Assembly: GCA_963838775.1 (NCBI GenBank)
Contig: CAWISP010000039.1
Span: forward strand, 62,001 to 126,000
Origin: Chersky-840 sp963838775
GTDB taxonomy: Bacteria; Actinomycetota; Acidimicrobiia; Acidimicrobiales; UBA8190
Direction of reading: 5' to 3'
DNA length: 64,000 nt
Every line of letters starts with the position of its first letter. Within the stretch, counting starts at the first letter, position 1. Shown here piece by piece: positions 35,624 to 46,763 of the stretch. The notes under the pieces are model-generated. The model saw only the letters and a list, made by a program, of their open reading frames with translations. It made no database searches and had not been told where the DNA came from. Both the position numbers and the translations under genes were made by a program.

Positions 35624-37244
35624 TTAGCGCCCGAGGGCGGCGCCGTCGGGGCTGCGGGGATCTGACGCGCCGGTGAAGGTGAAGTAATCGTCGGCAGGGT
35701 CCACGGAGATGATCTGTGAGCAGCCGACGTCGACGGGGTTACACGCACCCACGACCCGGACCCTGTGCCCGCGGGACTCGAGGCCCTCGTGCCATGCCTC
35801 CGGGGCATCGGCCTCCATGAGGAGCGACTGGGCCGGGGCCTGCCAGAGGCGAAAAGGCGGGGCCCCCGGTGCTTCGTGCACGACACGGGCCGCGGCGATA
35901 GCCGAGGCCGGGTCCTCTCCCCCGTGGAGCAGACGGGTGAGCAATTGCAGGATGATCTGCGGTTGGACGTCGCCCCCCATCGTGCCGACGAGCTGGGCCA
36001 GGGAGCCGTCCGGACGGGTGACGAGGGCAGGAGAGAGGGGTGTGGGTCGGACGCCGACCCGGGCCGTACTCGGCGGGATGGCCGGGCTCCAAGGAGAAAC
36101 CGATCCCGCGATTGTGGAGGAAGACCCCGGTCTCGCCGGCAACGAGGTGCGCTCCGAAATCGAGGGCGTTGGATTGGGTGAGCGAGATCCCGAGACCGTC
36201 TGCGTCGACTGCACACAGGTGCGTGGTGTCGCCGTCGGACAGGAAGGGCCCCCCGGTCCGCATGGCATCGGGTGGTTTCGGTGACGCGGCACGGTCGGGC
36301 TGATCGACGCCGCCCGGGGCTCGAGGCGTTCGAGCGAGAGCAGCGCGGCGCCATCGGCCTCGTCAAAGAGGACCGAGGGACGGTCGAAGCTGGCGGCACG
36401 ACCCGCCTCGGCGATGATGTGTGGCCAGAGCGGGTCCGAGGCGTCGGCCGGGATCCCGACCTGGTCCACGATCCAGGCCCCGGCCAGCGTGAGATAGCCC
36501 TGCGAGGGGGCCGGGACCGTCCAGAGGTCATGGCCCAGTCACGCAGCGCGCGCGGATCGGTCCATTGCGCCAGCGGCCGCGTCAGGTCACCGGGCTGTAC
36601 TCCCCATCCCCGAGCTCGAGGAGGGCTCGGCCGAACTCGGCGCCGTAGAAGCCTTCCGTCCGCCCGACGCCAGGTTCCGCAGGGTCCGGGCGATTCCCGG
36701 CAGGCGAACCACCTGACCCGGTTCGAGGGGACCATCGCCACAGAGATCGGAGGCGCCGGGGAGATCGGCCACAAGGTGGCTGGCGAAGGCGAGCAAGAGC
36801 GATGCCGCGAAGCCCTCTTCAGCCAGCGCGATGGCCGGTTCGAGCACGGTGTCCCACGGGAGGCGCCCGTAGGCCTGGTGAAGCGCCAACCATCCGTCGA
36901 CAGCAGCAGGAACCGGCACGGTTCGGATGTCACCGCGGAACGGCATGTCGCCATGTCCTTCGGCGCGCAGACGGTCGGGATCGGCACCGGAGCCCGCCCG
37001 TCCCACGGCGACAAGAGCTCGGGGCGCCTGGCGTGGCTCGTTGATCATCGCCAGCGTGTCACCGCCCAGACCGCACAGATGGGGTCCCACCACCGCCATC
37101 ACCGTCGCGGCCGCCACCATGGCGTCGGCGGCGCTTCCGCCGTGCTCGAGCATGGAAAGGCCGGCGGAAGCACGCCAGCTGATCCGCGGCGGTGACCATC
37201 CCCCGTGCCGTGACACGAGGATGGAACGGGATCGTTCGGGTCAC
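35624..37244 (-). pseudogene. Gamma-glutamyltransferase (Ntn-hydrolase), multiple frameshifts
   Basis: The minus strand encodes a complete gamma-glutamyltransferase in pieces from different frames. The start is TIPFHPRVTARGMVTAADQL at 37244, then SMLEHGGSAADAMVAAATVM and VGPHLCGLGGDTLAMI. The middle WDTVLEPAIALAEEGFAAS is in one frame and the end of the large subunit in others. The self-processing site and nucleophile are visible in SDGDTTHLCAVDADG, where the first Thr of TTH is the catalytic one. The small subunit (SQSN-like SLTQSNALDFGAHLV, TMGGDVQPQIILQLL) ends at 35624. Total length would be about 530 residues, normal for the family, which cleaves glutathione-like gamma-glutamyl bonds. 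At least five frame changes are needed. No signal peptide is seen. Confidence 0.85.
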
Positions 37245-37687
37245 GTCGTCAGGCTACGTCGGGATACCTCGAAACACCCCGGCGTCGTCACCGTGGGAGG
37301 GTCCCTCCGACCGGCGCGGCGGGACGTGGTCTGACGAGACGAACCGGCGTCGCCGTCTCACCACCGCTTCGGGCGCGGCCCTCCTCACGGCGCCACGGTG
37401 CGCCAGATCCCGAAGGGGGCTCTCACCAGGGCCAATGGCATCGAGAACCCTGGCCGGAGGGGCGCGCAACCTAATGTCGGCCATCTGAGATGCCGATGAG
37501 GCAGGGTGGGACTCCACCGCGATGAGCGGGCACGATGCGGGTCCTGGGGCCGGCACGGGCACGACATGTACACGGGCGCGAACGTGCGCAATCAACGGCG
37601 ACTCGTTGGTTCTCTGATCCAGAGGCACGGCCTCCCACGTTGGATGCACGCCACCCGCACCATCCGGGTCGGCGGCGTAAAACGGCA
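37245..37687. other. Divergent intergenic region
   Basis: About 440 bases between the minus-strand gamma-glutamyltransferase start and the plus-strand glycosidase. Several open frames cross it, all basic and low complexity. No promoter motif, repeat or RNA could be supported. Confidence 0.4.
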
Positions 37688-38791
37688 GTGGCCACCTCCG
37701 CCCCCCGTGAGCCGCCCGTGGTGCGACCCGTTTACCGGGTGTGGTGGGCGTGGGCGGTCCTGGGATCGGTCGGGGTCGTCCTCGCGTCGATCACATTCGT
37801 CCGTCTTCGGCGAGCGCGCCGATCTCCCAGGCCACCAAGGCCGGGGTCGTCGACGGTTCGCCCCGCCGAACGGCCCGATCGCAGGCGTTCATCGCCGGGT
37901 AGGTGCGTCGACATCGGTGTCGGATGGCGTTTCGCACACGATCCCGTGGGTGACTACGCCGGGCAGGCCAATCGATTCGGTGTTGCGGCCTTCGGATTGC
38001 CCACAGGTACCATGCCATCCTTCGGGCCCGACTTTCTCGACAAGACCGACGGCTGGGCGGCATGGAGGAGCCACCAACGTCAAGGCTTGGAGTCCGACCC
38101 GCTACCACCTCGTGCTCGGGGTGCCCATTCTGCCCGGGGTGGGTACGTTGGCCGGGGGCCACGGGCGCTTACAACCAGTACTTCACGATCCTCGGGCAGA
38201 ACCTCGTGAGCGACCACGAGACCGGTGCCATCTTACGTCTGGGGTGGGAGTTCAACGGCAACTGGTTCCCATGGTCGGTGGGATCGTCGACCGACGCGGC
38301 CAACTTCGTGGGGTTCTGGCGCCAGATCGTCACCACGATGCGGGCGGTGCCGGGGGAGAAGTTCAACCCCTGTGGAACCCCAACGCCGCGAGCCCCACCA
38401 CCTACACCCCCTCCGACGCCTATCCCGGCAACGCATATGTGGACTACGTCGGGACCGATGTCTACGACAACTTCTGGGGCAAGCCCTTCACCCCCGGGCG
38501 GCCTGGGTGCACCAGCTCATCCAGCAGTGGGGACTGGACTGGCTGGCGGCCTTCGCGGCCGAGCACGACAAGCCCATCGCCATCCCCGAGTGGTCCGACG
38601 AGTTCCGCACCGACGGGCACGGGCTCGGGGACGACCCGTCGTTCATCGACAACATGGCCACGTGGTTCGTCTCGAACCAGGTGGCCTTCGCCAACGTCTT
38701 TTCCTATGACTCGTCGGCCACCTACCGCAACAACCTCATCGACGGCACCTTCCCCAAGGCCCTGGCCCAGTTCAGAGCCGAATTCGGCTGA
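37688..38791 (+). pseudogene. Membrane-anchored GH26-like glycoside hydrolase, multiple frameshifts
   Basis: GTG 37688 opens a short basic segment and one membrane helix (VYRVWWAWAVLGSVGVVLAS). The catalytic domain is spread over three frames. VDIGVGWRFAHDPV and FGPDFLDKTDGWAAW come first, then YHLVLGVPILPGVGTLAGG and ILRLGWEFNGNWFPWSVGS, where the Glu of WEFNG is the expected acid/base. DAYPGNAYVDYVGTDVYDN follows and finally HDKPIAIPEWSDEFRTDG, where the Glu of PEWS is the likely nucleophile. The stop is TGA at 38789-38791. This layout is that of family 26 beta-mannanase or endoglucanase-like enzymes. At least four frame changes interrupt it, but both catalytic Glu residues remain. Confidence 0.75.
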
Positions 38792-38861
38792 TGGTGGCGA
38801 TGTCCAGGAACCTCCGACCACTCGTGGCCGGCACCGGGCGCTCCGCACGGTATACCGAGCC

Positions 38862-39846
<985 letters not shown>

Positions 39847-40190
39847 CACTCGCCCGGCCTGGCGCGGATTCCTCCTGCGATTCAGACCTGGGAACAGGCT
39901 GAGTCAGACAGGGAAAACAGTGAGTTGTATCGCGTTTTGCCGTGGTTTCGGCGCGATCGAACGTGGGGATTACGGCGTCAGACGCCGATCGGTCGCTGGA
40001 CGGTGTCTCGCGACACCCGGCGTCGCCAGGAGCACTCGACGCGGTCGCTCGTTTGCAGTTGCAGAGCCGTCGTCCGCCCGGCGTCACAGAGTTATGAACA
40101 AAGTGTGATGGGTTGGTGATCTCGTGCAACCCCTGGACACTCCACCATTGCGGAGTGATGATGGCCAGGTCACCTAGGGGGAGGTTTCCA
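39847..40190. other. Intergenic region upstream of the IPT/TIG gene
   Basis: About 340 bases with no supported gene. Just before 40191 the sequence GGGGGAGG forms a strong ribosome binding site for the IPT/TIG protein. No clear promoter pair was identified. Confidence 0.4.
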
Positions 40191-41303
40191 ATGTTGCGCA
40201 AGTTTGCACTTGGCACTGCGGTCGTTCTGTTGCCGGTTGGTCTGGTCCTCGGGGTCGCGCCCGGTGTGGCGAGCGCGGCAAGCAACCCACCAAGAGTCGG
40301 TCACATTGCGCCGCATCATGGTCCGGCCAACGGGGGGACCTCGGTTGCATGATCACGGGCGAATCGCCGTCGACTTCGGCAGCAGTCCGGCCCGGGCCTT
40401 CACCGTCGTGTCAGGGCGCGTCATCATCGCCAAGTCGCCTCCGGGTTCCGGAGTCGTCGACATCACCGTCACGACATCTGCGGGCACTAGCGCCACTGGC
40501 AAGTCGGACGAATTCACGTACAACGGCACGCGGGTGCCGGTCGTAACCAACCTCGTTCCAAGTCATGGCCGTCCGGCCGGTGGCACGGTGGTGACGATTA
40601 TCGGCAACGACTTGGAGGGGGCGAAGGCGGTCCACTTCGGAGCCAACGCGGCCACCGATGTGACAGTCTTTTCCCACCACCTGGTGACGGCGAAGTCCCC
40701 GGCGGGGACCGGGACAGTGGACGTCACGGTGACCACTCCTCTTGGCACGAGCGCCGTGACCCGCAAGGACGAGTTCAGCTACAACACCACGCTTCCGGTC
40801 GTCGCCCACGTCACGCCGCATCGTGGTTCTCCGAGCGGAGGGACGGCGGTCGCGATCCACGGGTCCGGCTTCTCGGGGACCACCGCGGTGGACTTCGGGG
40901 GGAACGCCGCGACGGGCGTCGCCGTGATCACGAATCATCTGATCACCGCGACCTCTCCGGCCGGCTCGGGCACCGTTGACGTCACGGTGACCACGCCTCT
41001 GGGCACGAGCGCCACCGACACCGGCGACCAATTCACCTACACAACTGTGACTCCGGTCGTCACCCACGTCGCCCCCCACAAAGGACCGGCGGCGGGCGGG
41101 ACGGTCGTCGCCGTGACCGGCCAGAACCTCACCGGGGCCACGGCGGTCGACTTCGGTCCGAACCGGCCACCCACGTCAAGGTGATCTCGCCCAAGATCGT
41201 CCTGGCGACCTCGCCGGCCGGAACCGGCACGGTCGACGTCACGGTCACGACGCCTCTGGGTGTCACAGCGACGAACCCGAAGGACCAGTACACCTACCGC
41301 TAG
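40191..41303 (+). pseudogene. Secreted IPT/TIG repeat protein, two frameshifts
   Basis: ATG 40191 opens a signal peptide (MLRKFALGTAVVLLPVGLVL, then APGVASAAS). The first IPT/TIG repeat starts RVGHIAPHHGPANGGTSV, where the frame is lost near 40350, and continues in another frame through RIAVDFGSS. Three complete repeats of about 83 residues follow, with recurring VVTNLVPSHGRPAGGTVV, AVDFGGNAATGVAVI and GTVDVTVTTPLGTSA units. A last shift near 41165 leads to VTATNPKDQYTYR and a TAG at 41301-41303. The protein would be about 370 residues of repeated immunoglobulin-like domains, probably a cell-surface adhesive or structural protein. GGGGGAGG precedes the start. It is related to the gene at 30190. 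Confidence 0.82.
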
Positions 41304-41467
41304 CTCTCGCAGGAAGCAGCGTCGCAAGACATCAACCGACCGTGAAACCGGGTGGGCGTTCGACGAGCCGCCTCCCGGTTCTTCTCGGCTGGTGCTTTCG
41401 GGTCCTGGGCGAACGCTGGGTTCCTCGAGTTCGCCCGACACAAGCTCAGAAACCTTCGACCGCTGCG

Positions 41468-42272
41468 CTACTCGGCGCTGCCGCCCGTCATCTGGGCCAG
41501 CATCTGTTCCAGAGCGGCCTGATCCGGTCCGACGAAGGGTTGCGCTGCTCGGGACGGCCTCGAGCGAACCCAACAAGCGCTCCAACATTGCGCCCGAGGC
41601 GGCGGGTAGATGGCTGCTCAGGATCATCGTGGGATCCATCTCGCGGATTACGTTCAACTCCTTCGCAAACACCGAGGGGTCAACCTTGTGCAGCCACGGC
41701 GAGTCGACCGTCGCCCAGAAGACCTGCCCTTGACGTAGCTCTTCATCGGAGAGGTCATCGGCACGCTGCGGTACGGCTTGCAGAAGTGCCCCGAAGCAGT
41801 CGGAGCTAAAGAACGTACCTGACTTCTCGTCACGAAAACCGGTGGTGGAGGGGTTGTCGAACACCGGCGGCCGGATCGCCGTCAGGGTGCGGTCGCCCAC
41901 GGTGATCGACTGTCCGGGGTTGAGGAGGTGCACCCGGTCCATCGGCAACGGAGCAGACGTGGTCATGATGCCCACGCCGAGAAAGGTCGTGATGACCTTG
42001 ATCTGGGGGTTCTCAGCGAGAAGCTGATGCAGTGTGCCGATGTGGTCGAAGTCCGTGTGGGTGAGCCAGATCCATTTGATGTCGGCCGGGTCGATAACCG
42101 TACGAAGCGCGGCCATGAATTCGTCGCTCTCGACGACCGCTCCGGTGTCCACCAAGACCGGCTCGGGACCGTCGAGGACGAAAGCATTGAGCGGAATCAA
42201 CCCGAAACCGGGGATCGGGAAGGTCGACGTGAGCACATCGATGTCCGGTGAGGCCTTGTAAGTACTGATCAT
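41468..42272 (-). pseudogene. Metallo-beta-lactamase-fold hydrolase, one frameshift near its end
   Basis: About 268 residues of an MBL-fold enzyme. The zinc motif is WLTHTDFDHIG (T-H-x-D-x-D-H) at about residues 70-80. FFSSDCFGALL carries the bridging Asp and ILSSHLPAA the last His, so the metal site is complete. The frame is lost near 41537; the natural end FVGPDQAALEQMLAQMTGGS is found in another frame and stops at 41468-41470. As read, the frame continues to 41037 through unrelated sequence. ATG 42272 is preferred over GTG 42275 because GAAGGAG lies 7 bases upstream. Relatives include flavodiiron-like and lactonase-like hydrolases. It is followed upstream on the same strand by an SRPBCC gene. 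Confidence 0.85.
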
Positions 42273-42321
42273 CACTTATCTCCTTCGTACGGGTGTTCGG
42301 TTGGTGACGCGACGTCGAGGG

Positions 42322-42828
42322 TCACGACAGGTCCCCACGCGTCGTGGCCCCCTCGGCGACGGTCTTGAGCTGAGCGAGCGTGTGACGCATGTTCTCCTCC
42401 AACTCTCGACGCCGGTTGAGCGGACCATCGATGATCCGAGCCCACAGCGGGAGCCAACGCACGGTATAGGACTCGGTGATCCGAGTACCCCCCGCGACCG
42501 CCTCGAACTGGTAGCGCCACTGGGTGGACTCGCGGCCCCCCTCTTCAGTAACGAAGGCGAACTCGCGACCTCGATCGGCAGCGAGGACCCGGCCATGACG
42601 TGACCAGCGGATGAGGAGCTTCGGTCCGGTGCGGTTGTGGCCGACGAACTTGGCCCCTTTCGTCGGTCCTGTGGCTCCATCCACCCACTCGACCCGTTGG
42701 CACTCGGGGCTCCACTCGCCCATACGCGGTAGGTCGGCGACCATGTCGTAGATGTGGTCGGGGGTGGCGTCGATGACGGTCTGCTCGCTCCCGCATGTCA
42801 GCCACCACCTTCCCTCCTTGGGGTGCAT
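42322..42828 (-). CDS. SRPBCC (START/polyketide-cyclase-like) ligand-binding protein
   Basis: A 168-residue single-domain protein with the helix-grip fold: ATPDHIYDMVADLPRMGEWS is the N-terminal helix pair, WVDGATGPTKGAKFVGHNR the early strands, and the long C-terminal helix begins NRRRELEENMRHTLAQLK. The family binds hydrophobic ligands; many actinobacterial members have no known ligand. GATAAGGAGGAGG lies just upstream of the ATG, a strong site. It is divergent from a TetR regulator, and the MBL-fold gene follows it on the same strand 49 bp later, so the TetR protein probably controls both. Confidence 0.88.
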   Translation of the reverse strand: MHPKEGRWWLTCGSEQTVIDATPDHIYDMVADLPRMGEWSPECQRVEWVDGATGPTKGAKFVGHNRTGPKLLIRWSRHGRVLAADRGREFAFVTEEGGRESTQWRYQFEAVAGGTRITESYTVRWLPLWARIIDGPLNRRRELEENMRHTLAQLKTVAEGATTRGDLS

Positions 42829-42886
42829 CGGAGTCCTCCTCCTTATCTTCGGCGCTCTGTGGTTCCGAAGCTTACGCTACTATCAA

Positions 42887-42917
42887 TAGCTTAACCTGTC
42901 AACCAGAAGATAAGCTA
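42887..42917. promoter_or_regulatory. Inverted repeat at the start of a TetR gene, likely operator
   Basis: TAGCTTA at 42887-42893 and TAAGCTA at 42911-42917 form a perfect inverted repeat 17 bp apart, and AAGCTTACGCTA just upstream (42868-42879) looks like an extra half-site. It lies between the SRPBCC gene and the TetR gene and runs to the first base of the TetR start codon. This stretch is also clearly more AT-rich than its surroundings, as expected for a promoter. Confidence 0.65.
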
Positions 42918-43597
42918 TGCTGATGTCAATGCCACGCGATGGAGCCCGAGCCCGGACGGAGGCACTGGCCGACTCATCCCCTCCTTCGGACCGGCGTGCC
43001 CGACGGCGGCTGGAGACCATCGAGGAGATCCTCGACATCGCAACGGAGATCATGACCGAGGAGGGTGTCAACGGCCTCAGCCTGGCCGAGGTGGCGCGCC
43101 GACTCGGAGTCCAACCCCCGTCGCTCTACAAGTACTTTCCCTCGCTGATGGCCGTGTACGACGCGCTGTTCCTTCGCGGTCAACGCGAACATCTTGTCGT
43201 CATGCGTCGGGCGATGGCCGAAGCCGACCCCGGACTCGAGGCCTTGATCGCCGGACTCGAGGCCAGCGGCCGCTGGTTGCTGGCCAATCGCGCCATTGCT
43301 CAACTGCTCTTCTGGCGCCCCGTCCCGAACTTCGAGCCCTCGCCGGAATCCCTTGTCCCAAGTCAAGAGATGATCGATCTACAGCGGCGCGCCTTGGCCG
43401 ACGCGGTCGAAGCTGGACAGCTCGGTCCCGACGCCAACGCCGATGAGGCAATTTACCTCGTGTCCACTTTGATTGCCGGAGTGCTCAGCCAGGCGATGGC
43501 CAACGAGCCCGACCTCGAATGGGGCCAGGGACGCTTCACACCCGAATTCCCGAGACTCATGCGACTACTCGTCGCCGCGTTTCCTCTACCGGCCTGA
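42917..43597 (+). CDS. TetR/AcrR-family transcriptional regulator
   Basis: A 226-residue regulator with the helix-turn-helix in LETIEEILDIATEIMTEEGV through LAEVARRLGVQPPSLYKYFP (residues 35-80). The C-terminal domain contains ASGRWLLANRAIAQLLFWRP and a final helix EFPRLMRLLVAAFPL, matching TetR C-terminal subgroup 33-like proteins. There are Met codons at positions 1, 3 and 5, so the start is uncertain by a few codons; the operator-like repeat runs to the first. It is divergent from the SRPBCC and MBL-fold genes, which are its probable targets, and is the last gene before the tRNA and the accessory region. Confidence 0.9.
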   Translation: MLMSMPRDGARARTEALADSSPPSDRRARRRLETIEEILDIATEIMTEEGVNGLSLAEVARRLGVQPPSLYKYFPSLMAVYDALFLRGQREHLVVMRRAMAEADPGLEALIAGLEASGRWLLANRAIAQLLFWRPVPNFEPSPESLVPSQEMIDLQRRALADAVEAGQLGPDANADEAIYLVSTLIAGVLSQAMANEPDLEWGQGRFTPEFPRLMRLLVAAFPLPA

Positions 43598-43662
43598 GCG
43601 CAGCGCACCAGGGGCGCTGTGACTGACCGATCGAGCTGCATCGCTGCAACTCAAGAAATGGG

Positions 43663-43735
43663 CGCCCCCGGCAGGACTCGAACCTGCGACGCACGGTTTA
43701 GGAAACCGACGCTCTATCCTCTGAGCTACGGGGGC
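43663..43735 (-). tRNA. tRNA-Arg (anticodon CCT)
   Basis: On the minus strand a complete 73-nt cloverleaf is present: acceptor GCCCCCG pairs with CGGGGGC, the D-arm is GCTC...GAGC, the anticodon arm CGGT-TTCCTAA-ACCG gives CCT, and the T-arm GCAGG-TTCGAGT-CCTGC is perfect. The 3' CCA is not encoded (GCCC follows). It reads AGG codons, rare in GC-rich genomes. An integrase gene begins 78 bp from its 5' end, so it is a likely attachment site. Confidence 0.97.
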
Positions 43736-43812
43736 TAATAGCTGGTGAGAAGCCTAGTCGGCCCACCTGATAGGGTTCATCCCAACAAAGTATCCCAACA
43801 AGGCGGTTTCGG

Positions 43813-45001
43813 GTGAAGGGCTCCATCAGGGAAAAGCGTAGAGGTGTTTTCGAGCTTCGGGTGTACCTGGGGCGAGACCCGAGCACCGGCAAGCTCCTTC
43901 GGCGGAGTGAAACCTTCCGAGGGAACAAAAAAGCCGCAGAGAGCCGCCTCAGCGAACTGGTCGTGGCGGCAACCAGAAACCGCCTGGGTGATCGGACTCA
44001 GACCGTTGGCTGGGCGTTGGACCAATGGCTCAATCACCGCAGGGCACTCCGTCGCAGTCCCACCACGATCAGGAACTATGAATCAAAGGTCGCCAGGATC
44101 AAAGACACGCCCCTCGGAGGCGTCCCTCTCCCGAAGCTCCGAGCCTCGCATATCAACAGCTTCTACCGAGAACTCCTAGATGCGGGGCACTCCCCCACCA
44201 CAGTCGTTCACTACCACCGCATCCTTTCGGGCGCTCTGAAGTTCGCCGAAGATAACGACTGGATCAACTGGGGAGGAAGATCACCTGCCGCAAAGGCATC
44301 CCCTCCAGCGCAAGCCACGATCGAGGCTTTTGAACCCTCGGTAGACAAGTCTTGAAGTTGATCGATGAGGCTGAACCTCCCGTCAACCGGCTATGGCGGA
44401 CTTCTATCGGGTGGCCGCTCTCACCGGAATGCGCCGTGGAGAGTTGTGTGGGCTTCGTTGGCCAGACATCGACTGGGACAGGGGAAGGATTACGGTACGC
44501 CGCAGCATTTACCAGATCTCCGGTGTAGTGGACGAGAAGACGACAAAGAGTGGCCGATCCAAACGGATTGTTCTGGGAGATGCAGGCGTTCACCTCTTCA
44601 CACGGTTACGGGAAGCAGCTGAAGCGGAGGCACGAGAGGCGAAAGTTCGACTCGTGCCGGATGGATACATCTTTCAAGCTCTGAGGACGGAACGACTCCG
44701 TGGACCCCAATGGTGTGACCCAGTTCACCACTCGTCTACGCGATCGGCTTGGTATCCCTAGTTTCACCTGCACAGTCTCCGTCACTGGTCTGGTACCGCC
44801 CTCGTCGAGGCTGGTATCGACATACGGAATGTTGCCGGTCGCCTCGGGCATATCGACGGCGGCGTACTCTTGCTGAATCGTTATGCCCACAGAAGCGACG
44901 AGCAGGACCGCAAAGCTGGTGAAGTCCTCGGAACACTCCTGGGGATGTCGAGCCTCAGAAGCCAACGACCCCTGACGGCGTCGATTCACGCTTCGAGTTA
45001 G
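43813..45001 (+). pseudogene. Tyrosine recombinase/integrase, multiple frameshifts
   Basis: GTG 43813 begins an N-terminal DNA-arm-binding stretch (GVFELRVYLGRDPSTGKLL) and a core-binding SAM-like domain (TVGWALDQWLNHRRALRRSP). Frames change near 44270 and 44390; the catalytic domain then reads YRVAALTGMRRGELCGLRWP with the first catalytic Arg. After another shift near 44690 the rest gives FTCHSLRHWSGTALVEAGI with His and Arg and GHIDGGVLLLNRYAHRS with the nucleophile Tyr. The stop is TAG 44999-45001. All catalytic residues are present, so an intact protein of about 390 residues is implied. It lies next to tRNA-Arg and points away from it, typical of integrative elements. Confidence 0.88.
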
Positions 45002-45522
45002 TCCCAGCCCCTCAAGTAGCGTCGCTGTGACGATTCGATGTGACCCACGACCCCGTGTCGATTCATCGTCGGTGGCAATCCCTCCCGCGCTTGGTCCACG
45101 GACAGTTCTTCCAGCCAACACCAGCACGTCCGCCGCTTGGGTGGGTAAAAGGGTAGGTGTCAACACTTCGCCCGCTCCGGGATGACAGTCGTCAACTCAA
45201 GCCCAGCGTCTCCAAGAGCTTTGCGGTGATAATGCGGTGCTGTCCTCGACGCCCTCGGCACGTCATCGTCGGCGGCGACCCCGTCGGCGTGGTCGCGGGG
45301 CTCGCTCTGACCGTCCGAGGACGTCCACCGCCTCGGCTGGTGACAGGGTCGGGCGCGATGCTTCGCCAGTTCTAGGACGGGGTCCAGAGGAGAAAGCCAG
45401 GCTGCAAGGGCCAGGAGGTCCTCGTAGACGAGGTTTCGATTGTGTGGTCAGTCAATGCCGATGGAGCCCGTGATGGCAGGATCGGTCCCGTCTCTGTCTT
45501 ATCGTTAGTCACCAGTAGGATT
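45002..45522. other. Region without a recognised gene
   Basis: About 520 bases between the integrase and the IS3 element. Open frames on both strands have no recognisable domain and switch frame repeatedly. No tRNA-derived repeat matching the tRNA-Arg gene was found here. Confidence 0.4.
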
Positions 45523-45577
45523 TGACCGGGAACCCATGAACTGATCCACCTGTTGTGCGAGTCCGAGCCCCACGATG

Positions 45578-45880
45578 TGGGGAAGGAAGGCGGCGCGGCC
45601 GTGAAGCGACGCCGGCGCGCGCCGAGCAGGTAATCCGGAAGCTGGCCGAAGGGAGGAGAAGCTCCTCGGCGAGGGGAAGTCGATCGACGAGGTGCGCGGC
45701 GCCTCGAGATCACCGAGTCGACCTGGCACCGTTGGCGCAACCAGTACGGCGGCGCTGAAGGCCGACGACGCCAAGGAGCTCAAGGAACTCCGCCGGGAGA
45801 ACCAGCGCCTGAAGAAGATCGTGGCCGACCAGGCCCTCGACATCGACATGCTGAAGGAGTTGAACCGGGGAAATCTCTGA
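45578..45880 (+). pseudogene. IS3 transposase OrfA, frameshifted
   Basis: OrfA of the IS3 element, about 90 residues, in several frames. AEQVIRKLAEG and the helix-turn-helix GKSIDEV and RLEITESTWHRWRNQYGG come from shifted frames; the final part is the leucine-zipper-like helix KELKELRRENQRLKKIVADQ ending ALDIDMLKELNRGNL and TGA at 45878-45880. This is the DNA-binding partner of OrfB. The start is approximate (ATG 45578), because the first codons cannot be aligned securely. Confidence 0.7.
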
Positions 45881-46734
45881 CCGAGTTGCCGACGGGCTGT
45901 CGTGCTTATCCGGGAGCAGTTCGGGGTGACCGAACGCCGGGCGTGCCGCGTCGTCGGCCAGGCCCGGTCCACCCAACGTCTCCGTGCCCCGGTCCCCTCT
46001 GACGACGAGCTCGCCCTGCGGGGGCGTGGCTGCGGGACTTCTGCAAGCGTCGTCCGCGCTGGGGCTGGCGGCGAGCAGCAGTGGAGGCGAAGCAGGCCGG
46101 CTGGCGGGCCGGCAACCACAAGCGCATCCACCGCCTCTGGATCGCAGAAGGCCTGCGTGTGCCCTATCGCAAGCGCAAGAAGCCGCTCCGGGGCATCGGG
46201 GTGCCCGTCGGGGCGATGTGCTCCACCATCCGACCGAACGTGCTCTGGGCCATGGACTTCCAGTTCGATCAGACGTCAGACGGGAGGAACGCTCAAGTTC
46301 TTCCTGAACGTGCTCGACGAGTTCACCCGCGAGACCCTCGCCACCGACGTCGAGCGCTCCATCGACGCCGACGGGGTGGTGTGGTGCTTGGACCGTCTGG
46401 CGGCCGAACGTGGCGCACCGTTGTACGTGCGCTTCGACCACGGACCGAGCTTGATCGCTTATGCGGTGGCCGACTGGTGTCGGTTGAACGGACGGGCACG
46501 GTCTTGATCGACCCGGGATCGCCGTGGCAGAACGCCTGGATCGAAAGCTTCGACGGCCGCATGCGCGACGAGCACCTCAACGGTCAGCAGTTCGACAGCC
46601 TCCTCGAGACCAAGGTGCAGACCGAAGACTGGCGGATCGACTACAACATGAACAGGCCCCACAGCGCACACGGCTGGCTCACCCCGGTGGGTTGGTGGGG
46701 GCCGGTCCACCGACAGGCACACCAATCGACATAG
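45881..46734 (+). pseudogene. IS3 transposase OrfB (DDE integrase), frameshifted
   Basis: OrfB has the retroviral-integrase fold. VLIREQFGVTERRACRVVGQ opens it, then after a shift near 46015 EAKQAGWRAGNHKRIHRLWI and RKRKKPLRGIGVPVGAMCST. The catalytic triad is Asp in LWAMDFQFD, Asp in YVRFDHGPSLIAYA and Glu in NAWIESFDGRMRDE, spread over two or three frames. The C terminus PHSAHGWLTPV is typical of IS3-group OrfB, with a stop at 46732-46734. IS3 elements use a natural frameshift between OrfA and OrfB, but the additional breaks here are not of that kind. Confidence 0.8.
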
Positions 46735-46763
46735 CGGGTGGCTCAACTATCGGGGTCCGGTCA

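Larger units (their letters stand above)
45523..46763 (+). mobile_element. IS3-family insertion sequence with terminal inverted repeats
   Basis: A 1241-bp element. The left end TGACCGGGAACCCATGAACT and the reverse complement of the right end TGACCGGACCCCGATAGTTG align over about 28 bases with roughly 20 matches, including the outermost seven and an inner CCACC. It carries an orfA/orfB arrangement with a DDE transposase. No convincing 3-4 bp target duplication is seen (ATT before, GGT after), so the insertion is old or the ends were rearranged. Confidence 0.85.
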
